A DNA stretch of 64,000 nt from Geoanaerobacter sp964528055 (GTDB lineage Bacteria; Desulfobacterota; Desulfuromonadia; Geobacterales; DSM-12255), in NCBI GenBank assembly GCA_964528055.1, contig CAZGQM010000008.1, positions 1 to 64,000 of the forward strand, read 5' to 3'. Position numbers and translations under genes: made by a program. Below the pieces are notes generated by a model. It saw only the letters and a program-made list of their open reading frames with translations, was not told the DNA's origin and searched no databases. Of the stretch, positions 25,276-34,850 are shown piece by piece; the stretch's first letter is position 1; each line of letters starts with the position of its first letter.

Positions 25276-26187
25276 TTATGAGATCGACAGCAAAACCCCC
25301 TCAAGGAGGCCGAAATCGCTGACCTTGAGGGTGGTGCTGCCGAATAAGGCGAGGGTCTTCAGGGTGAGTAGCGTACCGGCCGGAATCAAATCCTCCCTTC
25401 CCTTTTCAAGGCCTGGCACTTTGAGACGCTCCGCAGGGGACTTCGAAAGCAGGAGGTTGTAGATCGCCTCGATCTCCTCCAGAGCCAAGGAGTAATTGTT
25501 GACCTTGCGATAGTCGTAGTCCGTCATCCCCAAACTGATTGCCGCCAGGGTTGTGGCCGTACCAGCTGTCCCGATGGTCGTCGCACCATATGCCATTGGC
25601 AGATACCCGCGCCCGTCAAGGTCATCCCTCAGTGCTGCGAGTTCACGATCAATTTTTTCCGACATGGCCTCCCTGGTCGGTTTCCCATCGGTAAGCCGCA
25701 CCACACCCAACGGAAGGCTTCGCGAATAGAGAGGGTGGGTACCACGGGCAACGGTGTATTCGGTACTCCCTCCCCCCACGTCAAAGAGCAGAAGTCGTTC
25801 AGGTATCCCATCGATACCCGCCAGCACCCCTTTGAGGGTCAACAGCCCTTCTGTCTCCCCGTCAATAACCTCCAGCTCTATGCCGGTTTCAGCCAATACC
25901 TTGTTACAGAAAGCAGCCCCGTTAACCGCGTCCCTCACTGCACTGGTTGCAACAGCCCGAATCCTTGTTACAGCATGCTCGGCTATGTGTTGGGCAAATT
26001 CCTTCAAAGAGGCAAGAGTCCGTTCCCACGCCTCTGGCGAAATACCCGACTCTCGGGTAAACCCGCCTCCCAGCCTGGTTATCCGACGAACGATAAGGGT
26101 CTGCCGAATCTCTCCATCGACAAGCGAACCTATCAGCAGACGGACCGTGTTGGTTCCAAGATCGATTGCTGCAACCGGTCTACTCAT
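25276..26187 (-). CDS. exopolyphosphatase / guanosine pentaphosphate phosphatase family
   Basis: Ppx/GppA hydrolyses inorganic polyphosphate or pppGpp. From the ATG at 26187 (MSRPVAAIDLGTNTVRLLIG) the protein has 303 residues, the short single-module form without the HD-like C-terminal domain. The ASKHA phosphate-binding loops are visible as DLGTNTVRLL (N-terminal) and LFDVGGGSTEYTVARG (about 140). The gene overlaps the Na/Pi cotransporter by 8 bp, a pairing that fits phosphate and polyphosphate homeostasis. The longer open frame to 26355 runs inside the neighbour and is not used. Confidence 0.9.
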   Translation of the reverse strand: MSRPVAAIDLGTNTVRLLIGSLVDGEIRQTLIVRRITRLGGGFTRESGISPEAWERTLASLKEFAQHIAEHAVTRIRAVATSAVRDAVNGAAFCNKVLAETGIELEVIDGETEGLLTLKGVLAGIDGIPERLLLFDVGGGSTEYTVARGTHPLYSRSLPLGVVRLTDGKPTREAMSEKIDRELAALRDDLDGRGYLPMAYGATTIGTAGTATTLAAISLGMTDYDYRKVNNYSLALEEIEAIYNLLLSKSPAERLKVPGLEKGREDLIPAGTLLTLKTLALFGSTTLKVSDFGLLEGVLLSIS

Positions 26188-27832
26188 TTGCCAGCGTTCT
26201 CCCGAGTTTGATAATGGAGAAGGCGTACTCTGCCATCTTGTCGAAGGATGATATGATGTCGCTGTACGCGACCCCGGCAAGTACGGTGCAATCACCCTCC
26301 GAAAGACGCCTGATGTGACTTGTGTGCATCGCTTCCTGGAGACGGTCGACCTCATCCTTTAATACACGTGCATCTGCAATCGATGAATCCGAAAGCTCCT
26401 CCGGAGAGAGCATTGCAAGGTGAACGAGGTCACCTACCCTTACGGCCAGATTCTTCAATTCCGCCATAGCAGCACTTGAAAATATGATCTTGTGTTCTTT
26501 TTTACGGGTAAGCGTCTCTACTATCGACTCACACTGGTCCCCCATATGTTCAAGAATGTTTACCTGTGTCAACATGGTCGGAATACTGAGCGCCGTCTCC
26601 GATGAAAGCGGCTGACGCGACAGTTTTGCAAGAAACCCGGATATCTCCCGTTGCAGAACGTCAAGCGCCCCCTCCTTATTTTTGATACGGATGGCACGCC
26701 GGGCATCGAATCGGAAGAACTGCTCAACCACATCATCGTACATAGACATGGCGATCCCCGACATCCGACGAAGCTCGTTTCTGGCCTGCAGCATTGCAAG
26801 AGATGGGGTATTTATGACCCGCAGGTCAAGAAACTTGGAGCATGGTTCAAACTCTACCAACTTCTCTCTACCAGGGAGCAGTGTCTTTGATGACCAACGG
26901 ACAAAGAATCCGAGAAACGGGAGGAAAATAAGCAGACTTACGATGCTGAAGACCGTATGGCTGTTGGCAAGCAGACGAGCCGTAAGAGCCGGAGCCGGCG
27001 ACGAAGGCATGTCACTCCCCGGGGTAATCAGCTGAACAAGATACTGAAAGGCATGGGGGAAGACAACGACCAGTGTAATTGCAAGTATATTGATCAGAAG
27101 ATAAATAAATACGGTTCGCCTGGCAGCAGGAGTCCCGCTGATGGTAGCTATGGATGCAATGATGGTAGTTCCCAGCACCTCTCCGACAACCATATGAAAC
27201 CCGTGATCGTACGAGACCAGACCGCTTCCGGTGAGTGCGATGACCACACCGACTGCAGCACTCCCGGATTGAAGCATGAACGAAAGTGACGCCCCCAGAA
27301 GGACTGAAACCAGGGGCCACGGAACCCGCATTTCATGCAAACCGGCTCCGATAGCATGTTCGGTTAACGGGATGAAACCGGTCTCCATGATTCGCAGTCC
27401 AAGAAATACAAGGCCTGCACCGAGCAGCAGTTCACCCGCATAGCCCAAACGCCGGCTGCGACAGAAGAATCTAAGAAAGACACCTATGAAGATGAGAGGT
27501 TGGGCAAAGATCGTAATACGGAAGGCGATGAACTGTATGGCAACAGTGGTTCCGATCCCGGTTCCGAGCATTACTGCAAGGGCCTGGTAGAGCGAGATCA
27601 ATCCTGCGTTCACAAACCCGATAACGAGAATGGCAGCAGCACTGCTGGATTGAAGGGATGCAGAAAGGCAACTCCCGATAAAGGCTGAACTCAGCCGGGT
27701 TCCGGTTACCTTCTCCAGAAAGCCGCGAATACCGTTACCGGCAAGCTTCTGGAGCCCTTCTGACATGGATCGCATGCCGAGGATAAAAAGCCCTAGCCCG
27801 CCGAGCGCCTCCCAGAGGGATGCGTGTGGCAT
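26180..27832 (-). CDS. Na+/phosphate cotransporter family protein with PhoU-like domain
   Basis: A 550-residue NptA-type transporter. The N-terminal 330 residues hold two inverted repeats of the Na_Pi_cotrans domain; GSCLSASLQSSSAAAILVIG and LGASLSFMLQSGSAAVGVVI are the paired QSSS/QSGSA signatures that bind phosphate and sodium. The C-terminal 200 residues form a PhoU-like helical domain. It probably imports phosphate or controls its flux. The overlap with the ppx/gppA-like gene downstream supports a joint phosphate role. Confidence 0.92.
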   Translation of the reverse strand: MPHASLWEALGGLGLFILGMRSMSEGLQKLAGNGIRGFLEKVTGTRLSSAFIGSCLSASLQSSSAAAILVIGFVNAGLISLYQALAVMLGTGIGTTVAIQFIAFRITIFAQPLIFIGVFLRFFCRSRRLGYAGELLLGAGLVFLGLRIMETGFIPLTEHAIGAGLHEMRVPWPLVSVLLGASLSFMLQSGSAAVGVVIALTGSGLVSYDHGFHMVVGEVLGTTIIASIATISGTPAARRTVFIYLLINILAITLVVVFPHAFQYLVQLITPGSDMPSSPAPALTARLLANSHTVFSIVSLLIFLPFLGFFVRWSSKTLLPGREKLVEFEPCSKFLDLRVINTPSLAMLQARNELRRMSGIAMSMYDDVVEQFFRFDARRAIRIKNKEGALDVLQREISGFLAKLSRQPLSSETALSIPTMLTQVNILEHMGDQCESIVETLTRKKEHKIIFSSAAMAELKNLAVRVGDLVHLAMLSPEELSDSSIADARVLKDEVDRLQEAMHTSHIRRLSEGDCTVLAGVAYSDIISSFDKMAEYAFSIIKLGRTLANE

Positions 27833-27845
27833 GAAGTACTCCGGT

Positions 27846-28484
27846 CTATTTTACGATCTTGAATGGAAATATGAAATCAGCAGGTGCAGACTTTGGGGTA
27901 CCCTTTTTATAGACCATGAGATTCACCCCTTTCTTGCCACCAAGGTCTATGCGGAAATAGACCAGGCCGGCAACCTTGGCTTTGGGGATAATCGCTCCAA
28001 CCGGGATCGACTTGGTGAAAATATCCTGGGGGTAGACTTCGTAAAAATAGGGACGATCCGAGGTAAAACGATTAGTTGAAGATGATCTCTCGTAGTCTTC
28101 AAGGTAATAGAACCCTACATACGGATAAGGTATCAGGTAGTAAGTGTTGCGGGAGACAATCTCCTTCACCTTTTCCGGGGTGAGCGGAAAGTACTGCCTT
28201 GCATCGCTGTCAACAAGCAGAAACGAGTCATTATCTATGGTAAATTCGCTGTCGGTCTGGTTTTCAACCACCACGAAAAACGAAGCAACATTGCCATCCA
28301 GATTGTAGGCGACAATCTCCATATCACCACTTCTTGCGGTAATGGTTACCTTGTCTCTGGTAATGGTCTGAGCATTATCTTTTTCATTGATGGTACCATT
28401 GGCAACCGGCTCCGGCACTACCTTTAGAGAGGCACAACCTGCAAACAGCAGAGCCGACAGCAGCAGAATCAGATATCTCTTCAT
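27846..28484 (-). CDS. lipoprotein of unknown function
   Basis: A 212-residue exported lipoprotein: the signal MKRYLILLLSALLFAGC ends in a lipobox (FAGC) whose Cys17 would be lipidated. The mature part is mostly predicted beta (VTITARSGDMEIVAYN, FFVVVENQTDSEFTIDNDSFLLVD), with a Tyr-rich segment in the middle (YYLIPYPYVGFYYLEDY). The start at 28484 has GGAGGAG upstream. It is 13 bp upstream-adjacent to the Na/Pi gene start on the same strand, but function and target membrane are unknown. Confidence 0.8.
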   Translation of the reverse strand: MKRYLILLLSALLFAGCASLKVVPEPVANGTINEKDNAQTITRDKVTITARSGDMEIVAYNLDGNVASFFVVVENQTDSEFTIDNDSFLLVDSDARQYFPLTPEKVKEIVSRNTYYLIPYPYVGFYYLEDYERSSSTNRFTSDRPYFYEVYPQDIFTKSIPVGAIIPKAKVAGLVYFRIDLGGKKGVNLMVYKKGTPKSAPADFIFPFKIVK

Positions 28485-28534
28485 GGTGCTCCTCCTCACG
28501 ACTTGGTCTCTATTAAAATAACAGAAGCCACTGA

Positions 28535-28969
28535 TCAGTTCTCAAAATAATCTCGCGGGTACGTGGTTATCCTGATTTTCGGACGCTCCCCGCCAGATTC
28601 AGCATTCTGCCAGATAGCTACAAAAAAGTCGCGACGCAGGTCATGCTTGCTCCGCAGGTACTGTTGCGCCTGCTCGGCAAGAGAAAATGCCCTGCTAATC
28701 CGCTGATCCTTGGACATACCCTTCTTGCCCGGATAATAGGCTTCAATCAGGATCGTAGCATCAGAAGCCACTTCCCGCAATCGGGGGACAAGGAGGTCAA
28801 TCTCACCCTTGAGATGCTGGTCAAAGGGAGAATCATTACCCTCGCTTCCGGCATAACCTATCAGTTCTGCTCCGCGCGGGAGCGCCCCTTGGGACTCCGC
28901 TGCAGAAATCGGACATACAAGGGCTGCTGCAAATAGCAGACTAAGAAATGCCGTAGTAAAACCTCTCAC
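28535..28969 (-). CDS. exported protein with OmpA-like C-terminal pattern
   Basis: A 144-residue protein with a Sec signal (FLSLLFAAALVCPISA, about residues 8-23). The mature chain includes ILIEAYYPGKKGMSKDQRISRAFSLAEQAQQYL, which recalls the helix that follows the peptidoglycan-binding turn of OmpA domains, but the diagnostic GHTD..G Asp/Arg residues are not intact. Its start overlaps the stop of the OmpA-family gene upstream by 4 bp, so the two are co-translated. Likely an envelope partner of that protein. Confidence 0.7.
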   Translation of the reverse strand: MRGFTTAFLSLLFAAALVCPISAAESQGALPRGAELIGYAGSEGNDSPFDQHLKGEIDLLVPRLREVASDATILIEAYYPGKKGMSKDQRISRAFSLAEQAQQYLRSKHDLRRDFFVAIWQNAESGGERPKIRITTYPRDYFEN

Positions 28970-30465
28970 GGTCTTTCATCCCGCTGCAGGAAGAGTATCT
29001 CGAAGCGGCGGTTCATTTTGCGTCCTGCATCGGTCTGGTTGTCAGCCAACTCCTTGGAGCTCCCCATACCTCTCACAAACAGACGCGCAGGTTCGATCCC
29101 CTCCCTGTTAATCAGATAACTGGCCACTTCAATGGCGCGACGCAGGGAGAGGTCTGTGTTGTACTTCTGAGAACCTATGCCATCTGTATAACCATCGATT
29201 CTGAGATACGCCCAGCTCTTGTCCGTACGGATCTGTTCAGCAACTTCCGATAGCAGCTTCCTGGCATCGGGAGTCAATTCAGCCTGACCCTGCTGAAAGT
29301 AGCCGACAATATCCGGGAAACGGAACTTGCGGTATGCAATCAGCTTTTCATCGGTCTTCACAGAGGCAGTTTTCGTCGTATCCTTTATCTCACCTTTCAC
29401 GTCAATGCCGTAGGTTGGAGGAGTATCCGATTTTTCTTTGTCAGAAGAGAGATCCTGGGGGGGGGGTGGGACGAAAGGTCGAGTATCTGTCCGCTGAGGT
29501 GGAAGAATTATCTGCCCGTACGTCCGGATAACAATCTCTTCCTTATCTGATTCGACCGGGACCTCTATCTTGCTGACTGCCTCAGTAAGGGGAGGAGAGT
29601 GGACGAGTTTAGGCGAAATCGGTATGATTTTTATCGGCTTGACTGCCGCCAGTGTTGCCGCATCCTGCTTTTGCTTTATCTCATGGGGGAGCATAGGCAC
29701 CGGCCTGATGTAGCCCCCCAGACCTGTTGAGGTTGAGAATCCGAAGATAAACCTCCAATCGGGAGAGATATCGTTCAGCCCTACTCCGCCGGCCATGGAA
29801 AGTGTGAGATAGGGGGTCACATGATACTGAATGCCGATATCACCCTCTAAAGGGCCTTCCAGGTTGATGTCACGAGGTCGGCTACCGATCAATTCAGCAA
29901 CGATCTTCGCCCGGGGGGTAACAGCTACTTCCAAAGCGCAGCCATACATGAGATCGTCTTCTACGAGCTTGCGGGACCTGTATCCGCCAAAGGCATGAAT
30001 GCCGAAATCCTCGGTCTTATAGGTAGCAATCAGTCGACTGCCCAAGTCCGTTGAGCCGTCCAGAGAGAGATTTTGGGAAATGCGCCTCTGCATCAGCAGA
30101 TCTGCAGCAACTTTGAATTTTGAAGATCTTGTGCCGTAGAAACGAATCTTCATCCCCAAATCAGCGCTGTTCCTATCTGAAGAATCCTCTTCTCCATCAA
30201 ACAGCAAATTCGGGTACGTACCGTATATTTCCCAGAATGATCCTATCCCCAAGGTAATGGTTGCAGGGAGGACAAATGCCTTACTGGCAGAGGTATTGAG
30301 CAGGTTACCCCACACACCGACACTGAGATTGCCTGAATCCAGGGTCTCGGCAGTTGGGACAGATATCAGACCGGTCGACCCGCTCTGCGAGGGAGTGGCA
30401 AAGGCACTCTGGGCAAGGAAGGTCATAATCGAAGTCATCAGAATGGAAATAAATCTTATGTTCAT
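28966..30465 (-). CDS. OmpA-family outer-membrane protein with beta-barrel
   Basis: A protein of about 499 residues. A signal peptide (FISILMTSIMTFLAQSAFA) leads to a barrel region (about 25-260) with alternating strands (GLISVPTAETLDSGNLSVGVWG), a Pro-rich linker (PPPPQDL, about 340) and a C-terminal OmpA peptidoglycan-binding domain (QGQAELTPDARKLL ... IDGYTDGIGSQKYNTDLSLRRA ... NRRFEI). The Asp and Arg that hold diaminopimelate are present. The start is uncertain: ATG 30465 gives the cleanest signal peptide, while in-frame ATGs at 30501 and 30534 are possible and no strong ribosome site is seen. Confidence 0.85.
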   Translation of the reverse strand: MNIRFISILMTSIMTFLAQSAFATPSQSGSTGLISVPTAETLDSGNLSVGVWGNLLNTSASKAFVLPATITLGIGSFWEIYGTYPNLLFDGEEDSSDRNSADLGMKIRFYGTRSSKFKVAADLLMQRRISQNLSLDGSTDLGSRLIATYKTEDFGIHAFGGYRSRKLVEDDLMYGCALEVAVTPRAKIVAELIGSRPRDINLEGPLEGDIGIQYHVTPYLTLSMAGGVGLNDISPDWRFIFGFSTSTGLGGYIRPVPMLPHEIKQKQDAATLAAVKPIKIIPISPKLVHSPPLTEAVSKIEVPVESDKEEIVIRTYGQIILPPQRTDTRPFVPPPPQDLSSDKEKSDTPPTYGIDVKGEIKDTTKTASVKTDEKLIAYRKFRFPDIVGYFQQGQAELTPDARKLLSEVAEQIRTDKSWAYLRIDGYTDGIGSQKYNTDLSLRRAIEVASYLINREGIEPARLFVRGMGSSKELADNQTDAGRKMNRRFEILFLQRDERP

Positions 30466-30618
30466 GCGTCGCTTGTATGCTCTATTCAGTAGAAGTCTCA
30501 TAAGTATAAAGTATGCAGAAAATGCTAACTTCATAAAGCTAGATAGGCCAAGCAGTTAGCAACATTGGCATAAAGCCGCACAGAATGCCGACGTCAACGA
30601 ATTGACGACACCAATGCC

Positions 30619-30900
30619 CTATTCATTCTGGGATACACGGTCCTTTAACTCTTTACCAACCTTGAAAAAAGGGAGCTTCTTCGGTTTCACTGCGATTGAC
30701 TCCCCGGTTTTCGGGTTCCGTCCGGTGTAGGCCTTGTAATCGTTCACCACGAAACTTCCAAATCCCCTGATTTCAATACGGTCCCCTGCAATCATGGCGT
30801 CTGTCATAGCATCAAATACTGTGTTGACGACCTCTTCGGCTTTCTTGTAGGAAAGCCCTCTGCGTGCAGCTACGACCTCGATAAGCTCCGACTTGTTCAT
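30619..30900 (-). CDS. ihfB: integration host factor beta-type DNA-binding protein
   Basis: A 93-residue HU/IHF protein. The N-terminal helices MNKSELIEVVAARRGLSYKK are followed by the beta arm with IEIRGFGSFVVNDYKAYTGRNPKTGE, where the intercalating Pro lies in GRNPKTG. The ATG at 30900 has AGGAGGT eight bases upstream, which decides the start over the longer frame to 30957. The arm sequence favours IHF-beta over HU, but the alpha partner is not in view. Confidence 0.9.
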   Translation of the reverse strand: MNKSELIEVVAARRGLSYKKAEEVVNTVFDAMTDAMIAGDRIEIRGFGSFVVNDYKAYTGRNPKTGESIAVKPKKLPFFKVGKELKDRVSQNE

Positions 30901-30957
30901 GCGTTGTACCTCCTGACCCAGCGCTATGGAATTTTTCACCTGTATACTAATCGGCAA

Positions 30958-31971
30958 TCAACAGCATCCCTTAAGATAACGTTTAGCAACTGCCTGCGCG
31001 TCAGCGGAGCGTCCCAGCTCTTCGAGAAGAGGCACAAGCTTTTGAGCAGCCGTCTTTGAAACGGATGTAATATCCAAGGCTTCGATGTACCGTTCCAGAG
31101 AGGCGGACTGATCTCCCATCGCCATAAGGACATCTCCGAGCATGATTAGCGCCTGATCGGCAAGGTGACCCGCAGCGATCATCGTCTCAAGCATCGGAAT
31201 GGATTCAGCGAAACGCCCGGTTTCAAGCATCAGTTGAACAAGCCCAAGATGACATAAAGGGTTATCTGGATTTTTCGCAATGGCAGAACGAAGGGCTCTT
31301 TCGCACTCCGCAAATCTCCCTGTTTGAAAATGGATCAGAGCAATCTCGTATTCGAGGATATCACTCTTCTCGGCTGTCGCCAGTTCAACAAAAACCCTAT
31401 ATCCCTCTTCGAGCCTTTCATCATGAACGGCAATATAGGCAGATGCAAATCTCTCTCCCATCTGACGGTAACGCTCTGGAAGATTGCCTGGCATGGGTTG
31501 AATAAGAAGCTCAAACCGTTCGCGCTGAGACAGAAAATCCGTTGATAATTCATCAGTTGCAGCTGTCGAATGATGCGGCGAGGTGCAACTCGCACATGAA
31601 TGTACATCTGTCTCAGGCTCTGCAGAAATAGGCTCAGCTGCAAGCTGTCTATGAAAATCAACTGCATTCCCGCGTATTGCCTCGTCTTCTGCCTGCTCAA
31701 GCGCTAGTTCGGCATGCTCCAGTGCCTTGGAGAGATCCCCACGATGCAGGGCATGTGCAGCTTCACGAAGGTTCAGACGCGCCAGCTCGTTCCCTGTGGC
31801 AGAGAGTCGATCGTGAAGGTGCGCACGGGACTCCGCTGGGGCATCGACAGGGAGACGCTGCATTGCCTCATTATACTCATGTCGCGCCTCGGCATACCGC
31901 GCTTCCTGATACATTCGGTCACCGCGTTCCAGAAAATGGCTGTAATCCTTTTTGAAAAGTTTGAACAACAC
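30958..31971 (-). CDS. tetratricopeptide-repeat protein
   Basis: A 337-residue soluble protein made largely of TPR-like helical pairs: YQEARYAEARHEYNEAMQRL near the N-terminus, ALHRGDLSKALEHAELALEQA (about 75-95), then a Cys/His patch (VHSCASCTSPHHS, about 123-135) and at least four repeats from 190 to 320 (FQTGRFAECERALRSAIAKNPDNP, MLETGRFAESIPMLE). The CxxC within an otherwise regular TPR array could be a metal or redox site. It lies between rlmD and ihfB on the same strand. Its partner is unknown. Confidence 0.82.
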   Translation of the reverse strand: MLFKLFKKDYSHFLERGDRMYQEARYAEARHEYNEAMQRLPVDAPAESRAHLHDRLSATGNELARLNLREAAHALHRGDLSKALEHAELALEQAEDEAIRGNAVDFHRQLAAEPISAEPETDVHSCASCTSPHHSTAATDELSTDFLSQRERFELLIQPMPGNLPERYRQMGERFASAYIAVHDERLEEGYRVFVELATAEKSDILEYEIALIHFQTGRFAECERALRSAIAKNPDNPLCHLGLVQLMLETGRFAESIPMLETMIAAGHLADQALIMLGDVLMAMGDQSASLERYIEALDITSVSKTAAQKLVPLLEELGRSADAQAVAKRYLKGCC

Positions 31972-31995
31972 GAATACTCCTCGGGCGGATAAAAA

Positions 31996-33321
31996 TCAGC
32001 AACGCTCCAGCAGCGTTACACTTTCAATATGGCAGGTTTGCGGAAACATATCCAACGGCACACTGCGAACCATACAATAATCTAATTTCCTTAAGATGGC
32101 AATGTCTCGTGCAAGCGTTACCGGATCACATGAAACATAGACCACCCTTTCAGGTCTCAACGCGGGTATGTACCGCATGAGTTCCGAAGCACCGGAACGG
32201 GGAGGATCAAGTAACACCACATCAAATTGTTCCCCCTCCTGGATCAGGCGCTTCACCCCAGCCACGGCATCAGCACAGATGAACGAAATTCTGGTCAGAC
32301 CAGAGTTAAGGGCATTTTGGCGGGCATCATCAACGGACGGCCCGTACTCTTCCATCCCCACAACCTCTCGGGCCAATCCGGCAAGCGGAATTGTTATATT
32401 GCCGTTTCCACAGAAGATGTCGAGCAGCCGCTCTGTGCCGTTCAATTGTGCAAACTCGCTAACCAAGGTGACAAGGTTTCGGTTCTGCAGGTAATTAACC
32501 TGACTGAATCCCCCCCTGCTGAATGCTAGTCGTAATTCAGGGGCAGAGTCGGTCGACCGTCCGACAGAAACTCCATACGTAAGGCGATCGATTCCAAGAA
32601 TCCTTCTCATGGAGTTTTTTCTGCCATGCTGAATCCAGAGACCGGTTGCCGATGGCAGCCCAATGCTGGCTCTTTCGGCAAGAAACCTGACTAACCTATC
32701 TGGCGATTGCCCGATATAGTGTACGATCATGACAGCCAGACCATTATCACCAACAGCCAGATCAACCTGGGGAATCTTAGCAGGCTCCGAAAAATCCGGT
32801 AACAGCAGTGTCAGCTCGCAGATCAGCTTATTAATGACAGGGCCTGCAATGGCACAACCACCGGGAAAAGGAACAATGTAGTGAGTTCCGGCACGGTAGA
32901 AACCAATATTGAGGCGCCCCCCGATCCAGTGAACCTTTACCTGAACCCGGGTCCGGTAGCCCCATGGGTTTTCAGCACCCTGAATCGGGGAGATACGATC
33001 ACGATCGACCCGGGCGAAACGCCGAAGCTGCTCGGCAAAAAGCTCCTCTTTTATTGTGAGCTGTTTCGCATAGGGAAGATGTTGCAATGAACATCCACCA
33101 CATTGACCAAATACAGGACAGCGGGGGGTAGTCCGATCCGGAGAGGGAACCAGCAGCTCAAACAGTTCCGCCTCCAGGTATGAACCCTTTTCTCTGGTTA
33201 CGCGTGCGCGTACCAGGTCACCGGGAGCCGTAAACGGCACAAAACAGGCCTTACCGCACAGATGCCCGAAACCTGCCCCACCAAAAGCGAGCTTTTCGAT
33301 TTTGACCTCAATCTCCCGCAT
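31996..33321 (-). CDS. rlmD: 23S rRNA (uracil-5-)-methyltransferase RlmD/RumA family
   Basis: A 441-residue class I methyltransferase that makes m5U in RNA. An N-terminal TRAM domain (1-60, CFVPFTAPGDLVRARVTREKG) is followed by the iron-sulfur cluster cysteines CPVFGQCGGC plus a later Cys in GGCAIAG, and a Rossmann domain with LLDIFCGNGNITIPLA, VVLLDPPRSGA and the catalytic VVYVSCDPVTLARD. Rescue of an m5U747 or m5U1939 site cannot be told from sequence alone. Its start overlaps the stop of the upstream 133-residue gene by one base. Confidence 0.9.
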   Translation of the reverse strand: MREIEVKIEKLAFGGAGFGHLCGKACFVPFTAPGDLVRARVTREKGSYLEAELFELLVPSPDRTTPRCPVFGQCGGCSLQHLPYAKQLTIKEELFAEQLRRFARVDRDRISPIQGAENPWGYRTRVQVKVHWIGGRLNIGFYRAGTHYIVPFPGGCAIAGPVINKLICELTLLLPDFSEPAKIPQVDLAVGDNGLAVMIVHYIGQSPDRLVRFLAERASIGLPSATGLWIQHGRKNSMRRILGIDRLTYGVSVGRSTDSAPELRLAFSRGGFSQVNYLQNRNLVTLVSEFAQLNGTERLLDIFCGNGNITIPLAGLAREVVGMEEYGPSVDDARQNALNSGLTRISFICADAVAGVKRLIQEGEQFDVVLLDPPRSGASELMRYIPALRPERVVYVSCDPVTLARDIAILRKLDYCMVRSVPLDMFPQTCHIESVTLLERC

Positions 33322-33722
33322 CAGCCGGAAAACCTTGCCGCAGGCTTGGCAAGACTCCTGCGATACTTCTCCAACTCGGCAGCAACAAGCCCCTTTGGAA
33401 AGAGCGGATCCTTGATATAGACTAAGACAGTCGCAATGAACCGGTCTATCAACTGCTCCCTGACCGCAGGCATATCTCCCTCGAGCACCCCCATCATCTC
33501 CAGGTTTCGGGTAAAGCGGACAATCTCACCCAACGAAGCGACAGCCTCGGCATAAGCGTCAGCATTGACGCAATGTTCGGGGCAAAGCGGCAACTCGCAG
33601 CACGCCTGTACTGTAACCTGGTAAAAACCACCATAGTAATGCCGGCTTCTGTCATAGAAATGCAAAATAATGTTGTTTTCCAACTTAACTTTGCGCAGCA
33701 GATTACCTACCAAAGAGATCAC
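33321..33722 (-). CDS. conserved hypothetical protein, upstream partner of rlmD
   Basis: A 133-residue soluble protein of unknown function. It begins MISLVGNLLRKVKLENNIILHFYDRSR, has a Cys cluster in the first half (VQACCELPLCPEHC, about 37-50) and an all-helical second half (YAEAVASLGEIVRFTRNLEMMG, RFIATVLVYIKDPLFPKG). The cysteine spacing could hold a metal. The gene end overlaps the rlmD start by one base, pointing to coupled translation. The closest known analogue is unclear. Confidence 0.75.
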   Translation of the reverse strand: MISLVGNLLRKVKLENNIILHFYDRSRHYYGGFYQVTVQACCELPLCPEHCVNADAYAEAVASLGEIVRFTRNLEMMGVLEGDMPAVREQLIDRFIATVLVYIKDPLFPKGLVAAELEKYRRSLAKPAARFSG

Positions 33723-33896
33723 CTCCGATCGATTACCTGCAAAATTAACCGTATTACGTTGTTAAGTAAAGGGGTTTTCAGCAGACTTCTTATGTTTGCT
33801 ACGAGCGGCCAGGCAATTCAGACTTGCTTTTTCACTGCATCCTCTGTAGAGTATTTTCGGTTGAACCCCAGTATAGCATTTTGCAAGGAGCGCTGC

Positions 33897-34115
33897 ATGA
33901 GCAAGGAAGAAGCCATAGAAGTTGAAGGGACGGTCATTGAGCCGCTCCCCAACGCAATGTTCCGGGTCAAGCTTGAAAACGACCATGTCGTACTGGCGCA
34001 CATCTCAGGAAAGATGCGCAAGTATTTTATCAAGATACTTCCCGGCGATAAGGTCACGGTAGAACTTTCACCCTATGACCTCACCAGAGGGCGCATCACC
34101 TACCGGGTCAAGTAG
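33897..34115 (+). CDS. infA: translation initiation factor IF-1
   Basis: A 72-residue S1/OB-fold protein that occupies the ribosomal A site during initiation. Family segments EVEGTVIEPLPNAMFRVKLEN, HVVLAHISGKMRKYFIKILPGDKV and ELSPYDLTRGRITYR cover the whole length. AAGGAG precedes ATG 33897 by about eight bases, so the long upstream extension of the frame is not used. The VVLAHISGKM and YFIKILPGD variations suggest an IF-1 paralogue; a second copy elsewhere cannot be excluded. An intrinsic terminator follows at 34154. Confidence 0.94.
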   Translation: MSKEEAIEVEGTVIEPLPNAMFRVKLENDHVVLAHISGKMRKYFIKILPGDKVTVELSPYDLTRGRITYRVK

Positions 34116-34153
34116 TCTACGAACATTTCCCATACATATCAACTGCAACCAAA

Positions 34154-34190
34154 CTGGCACCGGCATTATGCCGGCAGCCAGTATTTTTTT
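34154..34190 (+). terminator. intrinsic terminator after infA
   Basis: CTGGC-A-CCGGC-ATTA-TGCCGGCA-GCCAG with a T tract at 34184-34190 forms a strong stem-loop 38 bp downstream of the infA stop, separating it from efp. Confidence 0.82.
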
Positions 34191-34285
34191 AATGAGCTGT
34201 AAATAGTTTTTTCCGCTAATTGCACAAGAAACCGATTTCGTTACCACACGTATCCTGTTTATCAGGGCTAGGAGATGATACCGAC

Positions 34286-34849
34286 ATGTACTCAGTTGCC
34301 GACCTAAAGAAAGGCCTCAAAATTACCCTCGATGGTGACCCGTACCTGGTGATCGCGTTTGATTTCGTTAAACCGGGCAAGGGACAGGCACTCTATCGCA
34401 CTAAGATGCGCAATATGATAAACGGAACCATCCTAGACCGAACCTATCGTTCGGGCGAAACCTTTGAGCCGGCAAGCCTGGAAGACAGAAAAATGCAGTT
34501 CCTCTACAGAGAAGATGACCATTTCGTCTTCATGGACAACCAGACCTTTGAGCAGTACCGGATGGACGAGGATTCAATCGGGGACTCAAAAAACTACCTG
34601 ATCGACAACCTCCCCGTCGATGTCCTTCTATTCAAAGAAAAGGCCATCGGCGTTGACGTCCCGAACTTTGTAAATCTCAGAGTCATCGAAACCAGTCCGT
34701 GGGCCAAGGGTGATACGTCAGGAAGCGACTCCAAACCTGCTACCGTCGAGACCGGCTATGTCCTGCGAGTACCCCCCTTTATCGAAGAAGGTGAACTTAT
34801 CGTCATCGACACAAGGAACGGCGAGTACTCAACACGCGTCAAGGGATAG
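34286..34849 (+). CDS. efp: elongation factor P
   Basis: A 187-residue three-domain factor that rescues ribosomes stalled on polyproline. ATG 34286 (MYSVADLKKGLKI) has AGGAG upstream; the longer frame to 34220 has no site. The tip loop of domain I reads FVKPGKGQALYRTK, so the modified lysine is in the E. coli Lys34 context, which is beta-lysylated by EpmA. This agrees with the epmA gene starting one base after the efp stop codon. Length and the C-terminal signature (VLRVPPFIEEGELIVIDTRNGEY) are normal. Confidence 0.96.
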   Translation: MYSVADLKKGLKITLDGDPYLVIAFDFVKPGKGQALYRTKMRNMINGTILDRTYRSGETFEPASLEDRKMQFLYREDDHFVFMDNQTFEQYRMDEDSIGDSKNYLIDNLPVDVLLFKEKAIGVDVPNFVNLRVIETSPWAKGDTSGSDSKPATVETGYVLRVPPFIEEGELIVIDTRNGEYSTRVKG

Positions 34850-34850
34850 G